Below, piece after piece: positions 33,101-41,808 of a DNA stretch of 64,000 nt; the stretch's first letter is position 1; each line of letters begins with the position of its first letter. A program made the translations under genes and the position numbers. Below the pieces are notes generated by a model. That model made no database searches. It was given only the letters and a program-made list of their open reading frames with translations, and was not told the DNA's origin. Origin of the DNA: Haliclystus octoradiatus (Eukaryota > Cnidaria > Staurozoa > Stauromedusae > Haliclystidae); NCBI GenBank assembly GCA_916610825.1, contig OU744447.1, forward strand, positions 26,289,037 to 26,353,036, given 5' to 3'.

Positions 33101-36100
33101 TTTGAGCAAATCACTTACGACTTTTCTTCTGTTTTTATTTTCTTTTGCTTGTTTGTTGAATCAACATTGACTTTGTGTATGTTATGTTGATTGTGTGAAC
33201 GATCAGAGACACTGTAATGATTTCCTTTGTGCATTTGCAATTTATTGGCTACTTGTTGTACCTATGATTAACATTTCAAATGATGAGCAATTAATTACAT
33301 GCACACAGGGTCCGATAAAACAATTTTCCTTTCGATATTCTAATTCTTGCTTCCTAAAATTTTGGCCTGATTAAATCATTTAAATGTTTTTCACAGCTTT
33401 TATTTTAGGGATCATAGTCTATGTATTGGTAAAATGTATATACAAACACATCTTTTCATTTTGATCTTCTAAAAAAAGGGAGTAGATTACAGGTCTTCTG
33501 CTTTCCTTATTTTATCGAACCATGCCTGCACATGAATCGATATGTTTGAAATTTTTGTTATCCTTAATCTGGTGTGAGATAAGTACCCCACGTAATATAT
33601 ACCTGACTCCTCAAAGTGAGCCTGCTCACAGACTTTCTGTAAATGTGAACTCAGTGAAAGCAAAGAGTAAATCATCCTTACTGTTTCACCAAGTTTACAT
33701 TTTAAAGAGAGTCTGCAAGCAACACTACTCGAAATATGGCTGATCATAATTGGACCTATATCGCCAAAATGACCAGAGACCAGACCTGTTCTATTTAACA
33801 ATTAGACAACAAGCCCGAGTTGGCTACCGTCGAATAGTCACCGAGGTCCTCCGAGGTGACTATTCAGGACGGTAGCCAACAAGGGCGAGTTGTCTAATTG
33901 TTTTAGTAGAAACCAACTAGTGATTCAAGCCAAACACATCAAAAGAAATAAATTCCAATTATTTATTCGCTTCTTGCATAATTAATTTTTAATACAATCG
34001 TCAATCAAAGTCATCCATGACGACTGCAGCGTCGTGACTTAATTCAGATTTGATTTTACAACAATAAAGTTGGATATTAATACTAGCTACAAATTTACAG
34101 CCCCACAAAATAGCAAAGTTGAGCAAGGTAACTATTGAGTGTCTAAAAATACATAAATGTTTGCAGTTTGTAGTATAAACGTTTGTTGTTTATAAACTTT
34201 TGCTGACTAGTGGACTAATTTATATCTGCAATAAAGATAATAAAGTAGCGACGAAAAGATTGCGAGAAGATTGTTAAATAAGATTAAGTGGTATATGCAT
34301 AGCCTACCATTAAACAACTTCATCTCATATTTTGCTGCTTGCTTTGTTTTCTTGGGCACGGAATTTATAAGACTCTCGTATAAAATTGATTCAAAAACAT
34401 TTGCGAATCGCTTGTTTACTTTAGAATTTCGCGAGGGAACTTGCCAGCGTTCACTATGAGAAAATAGTGAGCGATTGAGCAACCAATCAGAATGCAGGTC
34501 ATCGAATAGTACCCTAGTCGGTTGCGACTAAAGAGGGATAATAACAGCTACGTTATCTGCTCACTCTCACCTGGTCATCAACAAAGTTATTTGGGTTATG
34601 CATATATTGCTGGTGTTGATGTAGCCTTTGATGTTGTTGATTGTCTGATATTTGCGGTGATGACGTAATTTGTTGATGAACATTAGATTCAGTATTATTA
34701 TATACATGTTGGTTATGAGGGTCATTTTTGAAACCATTAAAATTAGCATATCCCATTTGCTGTTGGTTATTGTGCTGCAACCCACCTATGTATGAAAGTA
34801 TGAAAAGATGTATTTGTTGAAGATACAATCTTAAACCCTGGGCAAACGACGGCAACATTTGCGGTTCTTTTAAATCCTTCAAAAATCCTTGTCGATTAGC
34901 CGCTCTTTCAATTTTGTCTGACATGTTCCATCGTGTATTTTTATTTGTTGCATCGTGTTTGATGGCCATCAAACATTTTCCAAGTCTTTCCGAGGATTTT
35001 TTTTATCAAACGCCTTCGTTATCCTTTTCGAACCATTTTGTTCGAAATGTATCGAACTCTTTCGATCTTATGACTTTTCTACTATGGCTTCCTTTCAAGC
35101 CCAGCCTGAGTTGTTCTAGAAAAGTCTTGAGAAAGTCGGAGCCGTTTAGCCACTCCTGAAAAGACTGCTTCAGAACACGAAAAACACACGTCAGACAAAA
35201 ACAGATTTTTGCGTAAAAGTTGCTGTTGTTTGCCCAGGGCTTTACAGAAAACAGTGTTACGTTTGTACAAACATATTATATATGACTAGGTTGTTATACC
35301 CCTGCAAAACTTGTTGAGTTCTTGAACTGTTCATGGACCTCAACTGTTCATGAACAGTTCATGAACTTTACAAACTTTCATGAACACTACACCTAATACA
35401 GTCCATGAACAGTTTATGAACATTAAATGGCTCAATTGTTATGAACCTTTTCATGAACTGTTCATGAATTGTTCAAGAAAATTGGGTAAGTTAACATTTG
35501 TGGACTGTTCAGTTCATGAACTTTACCAACATTCATCAACTGTTCATGGTCAGCATTTAAACAGTTCATGCAGAGTGTGGAGGTTAAATGACCTGTTTTT
35601 CATAAACTATTTTCACAGGGGATATAATTATCTATTATGCTGTCGCTAAATTCACTCACTCCCACTTTCTCAATTCAATAGCGTGCTAAAGAATGGCAAT
35701 GATATTTGAAAGACTGTCAAACAACATCTTACTCAAATTTATGTTTTTTTAGACAAATCGCATCTGTAACTTTGTTTATTTTAAACGTAAACTCTTCTCT
35801 AGAGAGAGATATGATAATCGCTCAAGCCCTAGTATACTTAGCCCAAGTGTACTTAAATCACTTACTATGTTGTACTGGATAGGGTGGACCATCAGCATAA
35901 GAATATGGCAATCCATTCTCAGCAGGACCAAGATAATTCAGTTCATTGATTTCATCATAGATTTGATTCCTCTCTATTAACTCTTGAGCTTTTCGTTTGG
36001 CAATAAACGCTTCGATCTGTTGAGAATTGATAAATGTTGATCATATTTAAATAGGATTTTTCAAGTACATAACTGCTTACAGGTCATGAAAGACAGAGGG

Positions 36101-39100
36101 TATTTCTGTTGATTTACTTACACAAGATGAAAATAAGTCACTGATGGCTAATGCATCCCATAGTCTAAATCAATTTCTTACTACTATATAAGTTTAATTG
36201 TCTGACGACAGAGCTGAAGTGTGTAATGTGGTTTCAGTACAGAAAAAGTACAATTGCACAACTCTTTTTTTTTCTTATCCACTACCTCGTGTCACCAATA
36301 CTGCTGATTATTTAAATGAACACACCTGAATTAACTACACAAGTAAAACCACCATTACCTTTTTTCTTAAGTTGTAAAGTACAACTTCAATGAGACCAGC
36401 TTTGCAACCACATACTCCATTCACAACCGATTCTGGTACAGAATAATTTAGCTTGGAAAATAATTTACCTGTATAATGGAAGTTAATATATTACTTTTAA
36501 AGTGACTTAGTAAAGAAAATTGTGCAAATCAGTCCATGCAATGGCTCTTAAACGTGAAATTGCCTAAATTTTCGTGAACATTTCATGAACAGTTGATGAA
36601 CATTTTCTTCTCCGTTCATGAACAGTTCATGGACAGTCATCAACAGTTCTTGAACTTGTTCGTGAACATAAATTTGTCCAAATTTTCATGGTCACTTCAA
36701 TGAGAATTTGATGAACTTCTGATGAAAAGTTCATGAACATTTAGGCAAATTCACGTTTATGAACTCATTAAGCTTTAGTTTGACATTTATCCAAAATTTA
36801 TCACTTATTTAGATGGAATGCATCTTGATATAGATCAGCAAGCTTAAGTGTAGTCTATATTTACGGAAAAACATGAGTTTTCTTAACGTCATTCCAACTT
36901 ATTAAGGTAGCTTAAAAGTACAATGATAACAATAATGTAGTGACAATGTGACATTAAGAAAATTAGAAGGTTAACCAACATACAGATATACAGACAACTT
37001 CAATACAGCTTTGAATTTGCTGATCATAATTGATATCTTCTTAAATTCAGATTGATGGCAGTTATTTAACTTTTTCTAAGAAGTATTGATTAGCTGTTTT
37101 TCACCCTCCACGAGTCAACAGTCTCCACACCCAAATAAGATTTTGGAACATTAGTAAACCCCAAACAATCATTACCCCTCCTCCATCAATCTGCCTGTTC
37201 GAGTCCAGCAGGAAATGCTGTTTGATAGTCTCTCACCAAACATCTTTATTTCAATCTGCGAGCCTTGCATCTCCAGATTAACAAACTACAGTGAAACCTG
37301 TCTATAATGGCCAGTTATGTGATTAGAGAATATTGCCCATTAAAGGGAGGTGACCTTTCTATAGAGGTTAAATTCAATACAAATTGACATTTGTGAAATT
37401 ATGAAATGACCACTATATACAGAAGGTGGCACTACATGGCGATTTTAATACATTGGTTTCACTGTATAATAAAGTACTGCGGTATAACTAGTGTGTACGT
37501 TTATCATAGCAGACCTACTTACACATTTCACACACATGTCCAATGTTATTAAACAGGAAAGATAAGAATTTTATAGAGGCTACAGTAATAGTAAAATAAA
37601 TCCACAAGGACCATTGTGAATTTCAAATTTCAAATATTCCTCACAATAATTTTTCATCACCAGTTAGGCAAATGATATCTCTTCAAAACTGATAAAATGC
37701 AAACTTGAGTTGAACCATCTCAAAATTAGTTCTCATTATAATATCTTGCTTATATGGATCTGGATTCTTAGATTGAAAATTGACCAGGAAAAGGATCCTA
37801 AATGGATTCACTAATGAGTAACGAAAATTGATTATTCAGGCCTTCCAAATCTCACAACTGCATTGTGAGACACAGGGTTTCAGGAGCAACCTCACAACCA
37901 ATCCAAGAGTGATTAAGATTTTCTCACGATTTCCTGTGATTCTTTCGTACTAGCTTAATAAATATAATATCTAGATCTCAATTAATCTTTAGACACATTT
38001 AAATGGTGGATTTGCTGATAAATAGCCCCCTAAATGATCATCCCATCTTACATCCCTTAAAATTGTAGAGCGCCATTTCTTATTCAAGAAATGGCGCAAT
38101 ATAAATTAATTATTATTATTATTAAATAGCCTAGACAAACATTACAAGTCTATCGATCTTCCATATTTCATTGGCAAAGTAATGTTGGGATAAGAAATTG
38201 GGATTTGGAAGTGTTTGTACGATATTAGAGGACTGTATAATTCTTGTTGAGACTATACACTTTGTTGATGCTCTGATCGAGTATGATTTTACATTAGTTG
38301 GAGTACCTTATTTATTCAGAACGTAAACAATAGGAATACAGATAGGCTACCAATAAATACAATACATAACAAAAATAAATGCAGTCAGGGTAGACTGCTT
38401 CTCCATATTTGGTACGAAAAAAGTCTTCCTTCATGTGCTGTATCCAAATAGGTACAGCACAGTAGGTAACATTTATGAAAATACTGATTTATCACACTGG
38501 CTATCTCTCTCAAGAGTCGAGAGGCCTACAAAACTGTTCAATAACCTGTAATGGTTAGCTTGGAAGTCAATTTGTCATATCCATTTGTAGAACTGTAAAT
38601 TGTAATGCCCCACCTTGTTACTCCTCTTATGTCTCTGTCCTTCTTCTTGTAAACATGTGTCTCTAAATATATATATTATCATTATAACTTCAAGTCATGC
38701 TTGTCTATTATTCAATAACTTGCACAAACCTGATAACTTGACAGTGATTGATAAGGGGAGGGGACCTGTAGACGTTCAAATCTATATACATCACAATTTT
38801 TCAGTCTTCTTCATCTCCATATAAAAAACTTACGATTCAAAACTTTCCAATTTTCCATTTTTTGTAGAAGTGCATTTGCTGGTGCATAATTGTGAAGATC
38901 AGCTAATCTTGGAATGAAATGATTCACAAGCTCAGCAACTAAAACTAAATAAATCATAATAGCCACAATTAATCAGAGTAAGACTACTGGTTGCTCGGAG
39001 ATGGATCTGGTACATGCATTTGGAATTTGAGAAAAAAAAGTGCAAGCTGCATCGCATATAGAGTAATAGAGCATTGACGTGAGATCAAGCATGTCAATTC

Positions 39101-39428
39101 TTATGAATACCTGTCACTGCGGAGTGCAAATGCACTGCATGGTATGTATGCATTGATTTTTATAATAGCGAAAAGCAGTTTTTAAAGTTGTTCTGCTTTG
39201 AAAATTTAGCAAAGTGTAACCATCATAAGCGAATGTCTTTACCATTAGAAATAAAATTGAATTATATAAATATTTAAGGCTGTATATAAATAAGAATATG
39301 CTCTAGCTAGCCTAACCTCCATCACTAAAATCTCTTGTGATACTTTTCTTTGGTCGAGATAAAGGTATTTCATCAATCCAAGCGTAAAGCTGTTGCAAAG
39401 ATTCTTCGTCAAGTGTGACTGAGTCCAT
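29952..39428 (-). CDS. SPEF1: SPEF1/CLAMP, calponin-homology microtubule-binding ciliary protein (8 coding exons)
   Basis: Spliced on the minus strand from 39428-39317, 38938-38834, 36468-36359, 36016-35866, 34785-34571, 33261-33119, 32015-31904 and 30191-29952. That gives 1188 nt and 395 aa, and every phase closes. Residues 1-109 are the CH domain (DEESLQQLYAWIDEIPLSRP, VAELVNHFIPRLADLHNYAP, LFSKLNYSVPESVV). Residues 110-280 are a polar linker rich in N, Q and H. About 298-340 is the conserved coiled coil (EKEQALLASQETVQILQVKI, RRLEHLLHLKDLRLEDMNHR). SPEF1 bundles and stabilises microtubules in the central pair of motile cilia and in apical epithelial cells. Mammalian SPEF1 is about 236 aa, so the linker is greatly expanded here. 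It is divergent from the small Maf gene. Introns hold many repeats listed separately. Confidence 0.92.
30553..31525. mobile_element. TIR element of about 970 bp in SPEF1 intron 7
   Basis: The left end TAGGGGCGTGGTTGGTGGGA and inverted right end TCCCACCAACCAAGCACCTA extend into GATATCTATT on both sides (about 30 bp of inverted repeat). The interior has GCTTTTATGCTCTATA-type tandem repeats (about 30615-30720), an (AT)n run (about 30920-30937) and no transposase. The TAGGGGCGTGG start is reminiscent of hAT ends, but no 8-bp duplication was found. Confidence 0.65.
31904..32015 (-). CDS. SPEF1: SPEF1 exon 7 (start of coiled coil)
   Basis: Acceptor TTATTACAAG, donor GTAATT. Encodes MQDMGEVAGLRISLAEKEQA and ends SQETVQ (phase 0). 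SPEF1 family members share the EKEQxLLASQETVQ block. Confidence 0.88.
32362..32645. repeat. GTTCATGAAC-rich repeat, copy 1 (SPEF1 intron 6)
   Basis: Starts CCCCTGTAAAAA and contains several TTCATGAA palindromes within about 110 bp, with more near its other end (CCATGAACATTGAATGGCCC). Related to the element at 35299-35621. Confidence 0.55.
33045..33095. repeat. Degraded end of the CAGTGAAACCTGT MITE
   Basis: ATAGACAGGTGACCGCTGTA then TGATTGTTATAACACGTTTT matches the inverted end of the element at 24794 with several substitutions. It lies inside SPEF1 intron 6, just left of exon 6. Confidence 0.5.
33119..33261 (-). CDS. SPEF1: SPEF1 exon 6 (polar linker)
   Basis: Acceptor TAATCATAG, donor GTAAGT. 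Reads VQQVANKLQMHKGNHYSVSD and ends KKIKTEEKS. The phase (2) fits exon 7. Confidence 0.82.
33797..34530 (-). repeat. Two-copy repeat with 106-bp palindrome, copy B (SPEF1 intron 5)
   Basis: Inverse-orientation relative of 17561-18312 over its whole length. The palindrome occupies 33797-33902. Its other end (CTAGTCGGTTGCGACTAAAG) lies about 40 bases from the exon 5 donor, so the element occupies the start of this intron. Confidence 0.7.
34571..34785 (-). CDS. SPEF1: SPEF1 exon 5 (N/Q/H-rich linker)
   Basis: Acceptor TTTCATACATAG, donor GTGAGA. Encodes LQHNNQQQMGYANFNGFKND ... HQHQQYMHNPNNFVDDQ, a low-complexity stretch absent from short mammalian SPEF1. Confidence 0.82.
35299..35621. mobile_element. 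GTTCATGAAC-rich MITE, copy 2, complete (SPEF1 intron 4)
   Basis: 323 bp with inverted ends CCCCTGCAAAA / TTTTCACAGGGG. It holds about ten full or near copies of the palindrome GTTCATGAAC or its half TTCATGAA, many spaced 5-15 bp. The ends and motif density define the family; other members are at 32362-32645, 36548-36760 (different ends) and 50100-50212. Confidence 0.65.
35866..36016 (-). CDS. SPEF1: SPEF1 exon 4
   Basis: Acceptor TTCTCAACAG, donor GTAAGTG. Encodes IEAFIAKRKAQELIERNQIY and YLGPAENGLPYSYADGPPYP. The basic helix after the CH domain is conserved in the family. Confidence 0.88.
36359..36468 (-). CDS. SPEF1: SPEF1 exon 3 (end of CH domain)
   Basis: Acceptor CATTATACAG, donor GTAATG. 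Encodes KLFSKLNYSVPESVVNGVCG and LIEVVLYNLRKK. The LxFxVP and ELVL-type motifs match SPEF1. Confidence 0.9.
36548..36760. mobile_element. GTTCATGAAC-rich MITE with AAACGTGAATTTGCCTAAAT ends (SPEF1 intron 2)
   Basis: The left end TTAAACGTGAAATTGCCTAA and inverted right end TTAGGCAAATTCACGTTTA bound about 213 bp. The interior contains multiple TTCATGAAC half-palindromes. Confidence 0.6.
37288..37466. mobile_element. Mariner-like MITE, 179 bp (SPEF1 intron 2)
   Basis: TA|CAGTGAAACCTGTCTATAAT ... ACATTGGTTTCACTG|TA. Inverted ends with a TA duplication on both sides, the same family as the BEL-split copy at 24794-29597. Confidence 0.75.
38070..38135. repeat. Hairpin plus ATT-repeat tail, interspersed-repeat 3' end
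   Basis: GCGCCATTTCT and AGAAATGGCGC form an 11-bp stem with a 6-base loop (38070-38097), followed by AATATAAATTAATTATTATT. This hairpin-then-microsatellite arrangement is typical of the 3' end of SINE/LINE-type repeats. No tRNA-like head was recognised. Confidence 0.45.
38834..38938 (-). CDS. SPEF1: SPEF1 exon 2 (CH domain)
   Basis: Acceptor TTTAGTTTTAG, donor GTAAGT. Encodes AELVNHFIPRLADLHNYAPA and ALLQKMENWKVLNR. The PxxxxLHNYxPAN signature is characteristic of SPEF1. Confidence 0.92.
39317..39428 (-). CDS. SPEF1: SPEF1 exon 1 (start codon)
   Basis: ATG at 39428-39426. Encodes MDSVTLDEESLQQLYAWIDE, IPLSRPKKSITRDFSDG. Donor GTTAGG, phase 1. The PLSRPKxxxxRDFSDG block is near-invariant in SPEF1. 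Confidence 0.92.
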
Positions 39429-40323
39429 CAAAAGTGAGACGTTCAAGCAGAGAATGCAAACTTTCCTTGAGATAGTTGAGAAATGAAAATCATCTCACTC
39501 AAATTAGAACTTGAAGCAAGTACGATAAATACTCGATGTAAAGAGATGATGAAAATAAATAAAAATAGTTTTAATCAATTAATTCCCTCCAGAATCATAT
39601 TAAAGTTTCTTGACATATCCTTTATAAAATGATAACCAAGAAATTAGAATTAAAATGTACGAAACAATTAGAGACACTTTGCCGCCATGTTGTTTCCTTT
39701 TGTTTTGTTGTTGTGGTTGTCATAAGAACTGAAAAACTGATTTCCAGGTCACTTTTGTTCAATCTGAAATGAACTATTATATAAGTGATATATCAAATGA
39801 AACAGCAATGGAGCTTGCTCGATTTACTGTTGTCGGTGTTTTCCCGTTTTCTGTTTCCAAGCTGTGATATATATGGTCTCCATTTTGAAAAATCCACTCA
39901 GGATTTGTATATCAATTAGTTGGAATTTATTTATTATATGGAATTGTAATGGAATCACTCATGATAACTGCAATTTTCCGTATGATCAGATTAGTGCAGC
40001 ATTGTATAAATCACCATATTCATTAACCATAAAATGCTCAACGTTTACTGTTTTGCAACAATGAAGAAACACGAAAAACAATAACAGCTGTAATGTGTCA
40101 TGTGTACTAGAAGTAGCTTTGCAAGAAATTTTGACCAATCATAGATTGTGATATGCTACTTTGGCGCTGTATTTAAATTTGCACCCACCTCAATGACATT
40201 TGCTGAGTTGGCACTGAGTCAGCCCGTTTCGTAGTAAAGCCGAGTTTTGAACGAGAAAAACTTCAAAAAGTGGATGGTTTTAGCCTCATTGGTGATTTCA
40301 TCAGTTTTGGTAACATCTGACAC
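39429..40323. promoter_or_regulatory. Shared upstream region of SPEF1 and the small Maf gene
   Basis: About 895 bp separate the divergent start codons. On the small Maf side are a CCAAT box (40135-40139), a TATTTAAAT box (40171-40179) and two MARE-type sites (40201-40223). A GCCGCCATG stretch lies near 39680 on the SPEF1 side. No convincing RFX X-box was found by eye for the ciliary gene. Confidence 0.55.
40201..40223 (+). promoter_or_regulatory. Tandem Maf/CNC recognition sites upstream of the small Maf gene
   Basis: TGCTGAG (40201-40207) is a MARE half-site. TGAGTCAGC (40215-40223) matches the CNC-small Maf element TGA(G/C)nnnGC and the NF-E2/MARE core. They lie about 22-45 bp downstream of the TATA-like box and 100 bp before the ATG. 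Small Maf genes in mammals are known targets of CNC-Maf sites, so feedback control is plausible. Confidence 0.6.
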
Positions 40324-40830
40324 ATGATGGCACAGGAGAACTACGATAATCCTGACCAAATAGTTCTCACGGAAGAAGAGCTCGCAAACATGCCTGTAAA
40401 AGACTTGAACACATTACTTCGTGGTTTGCCTGAAACTGAAGTTTTGAAGTTAAAGCAAAGAAGAAGAACTATTAAAAACCGTGGTTATGCCCAAATTAGT
40501 CGAGGGAAACGTTCATCCCAAAAATCAGTTCTTGAAGATCAAAAGCAAACATTACAAGAACAGCTTACTTCATTACAAAGAGACAACGATCGTCTTCGAC
40601 AAGAACGAGACGAAGCCAAAATCAAATTGGGTGCATTCGAAAAATTTGCATCAATGAGTGGCGTTCCAATTGTTATTAGTAGTGGGAGTATAGCGAAATT
40701 GAAATTACAAAACGGAAAAATAAGTAGCAAAGTAGAGAATCCCCCTCAGGAAGTTATCGTGAGTGACGAATCTAACGCAGCAACAACAACCGAACTCGCT
40801 AAAAGTACAACATCTGATGGCAACTCATAA
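40324..40830 (+). CDS. Small Maf bZIP transcription factor (MafF/G/K-like), intronless
   Basis: Complete 168-aa frame from the first of two adjacent ATGs (40324, 40327) to TAA. Residues 15-45 are the Maf extended homology region ([20 protein letters not shown]). Residues 45-67 are the basic region ([20 protein letters not shown]). The zipper follows with leucines at 70, 77, 84, 91, then A98 and F105 at the heptad positions. There is no long activation domain, so it is a small Maf that would heterodimerise with CNC proteins (Nrf/Bach) on antioxidant/MARE sites. The usual NRGYAxSCRxKR is [12 protein letters not shown] here, so the Ser-Cys pair is changed to Ile-Ser. The tail is Ser/Thr-rich. 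Which vertebrate paralogue it matches cannot be decided; it is probably pre-duplication. Confidence 0.93.
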   Translation: MMAQENYDNPDQIVLTEEELANMPVKDLNTLLRGLPETEVLKLKQRRRTIKNRGYAQISRGKRSSQKSVLEDQKQTLQEQLTSLQRDNDRLRQERDEAKIKLGAFEKFASMSGVPIVISSGSIAKLKLQNGKISSKVENPPQEVIVSDESNAATTTELAKSTTSDGNS

Positions 40831-40893
40831 ATTACCTCAGCTGCTGAAATATTTCTCGTTTTATTGAACTACTATGTGAGATACGTCTATGTA

Positions 40894-40899
40894 AATAAA
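40894..40899 (+). terminator. Poly(A) signal AATAAA of the small Maf gene
   Basis: 64 bases after the stop codon. Confidence 0.55.
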
Positions 40900-41743
40900 T
40901 ATAGTTATATGAAGTTTTATTTTATAAATGACGAATACCACTGTAACTAATTCTGAACACAGTTTGTAAACAGAGTTTTATTTGTGATATGAAAATAGTA
41001 GAAGGTTTAGAAACTGCTGGGATAGTGATTTTGTGTTGATATAAACGATAGCCTTCCGTCATGTATATTTAAATTAATATTTAATCTCTGATTAATAGAG
41101 TTGATTAAGGATGCAAAGTTTGTGCTAAACCTGAAAACAATCAAATTGAATTGTAGGCAGGCAGTATAGTACATAACAATCTATTTGCAGCCCGGCGGTA
41201 AAGAAAATGCCAACTAACTTAACTTAAATCAATCATTAAAATCATTGGGGACCTTTCTTTTCGCTATTCTTGAATTTAGATTTTCTCTATCAAATATCGG
41301 GGATTTCATAGAGAGGAAATGAGACAGTTCATTAGCAAAGACGTTTTGTTTTTTTCGCGCCGCCGGTGTATGATAGTAAAAAGAAAACAAACCGCAAATC
41401 CAAACTTACGATATCTGGGTGGCAAAGTAGATCTAAGTAAGCTTCCCAAGTCAGATTTGTTTCTATGGTGATATCAGTGGGAGGCCGGCATTCCTCTCAC
41501 GTGACACTCATAAGACCGACGTCAAAACCATTATAGCTGCTTCTGAATGGTGGCAAGGTTATTATTTCTGTGGAGCTTTGTCTTGCAAAATTTCTATAAA
41601 GCGTTGTATTATCAACGTATGACGTATAATTTCAGACCTTTATTGAACATATTTTGCGTTCATTTGATACCATAGGGTTGATTAATATTCCCTCATCATC
41701 ATTTTGTTCTCGAATTGCACGATCAATTCCAATATAATACATC
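40900..41743. promoter_or_regulatory. Intergenic region, probable AP1AR-like promoter
   Basis: About 0.84 kb between the small Maf 3' end and the AP1AR-like start. It contains a locally GC-richer stretch near 41350-41520 (TTTTTTCGCGCCGCCGG; GGAGGCCGGCATTCCTCTCA) and the sequence TCACGTGACAC near 41498-41508, an E-box CACGTG. No defined core promoter was identified. Confidence 0.45.
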
Positions 41744-41808
41744 ATGTCTTGTTGTGGATGTTGGAAAGTAATTTACAATGAAATCAGAGGACCACGAATA
41801 CGAGCAAG
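41744..41808 (+). CDS. AP1AR: AP1AR-like exon 1 (membrane anchor)
   Basis: ATG then SCCGCWKVIYNEIRGPRIRA; donor GTGCGT, phase 2. Cys3, Cys4 and Cys6 are candidate palmitoylation sites. Confidence 0.75.

Noticed and set aside
34553-34972. 139-aa minus-strand frame over SPEF1 exon 5
   Set aside because: Only 34571-34785 lies between good splice sites with fitting phase; the rest is intron.
37190-37220. Possible tRNA T-arm (TGTTCGAGTCCAGC)
   Set aside because: A B-box-like string is present, but no matching acceptor stem, D-arm or A box lies at the right distance.
38615-38824. Small open frame rich in Leu/Cys on the plus strand
   Set aside because: It overlaps the SPEF1 intron 2/exon 2 area on the other strand, has no homology feeling, and its composition fits random AT-rich sequence.
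39660-39760. RFX X-box or FOXJ1 site for SPEF1
   Set aside because: GCCGCCATGTTGTTTCC resembles only parts of the consensus; no convincing full site by eye.
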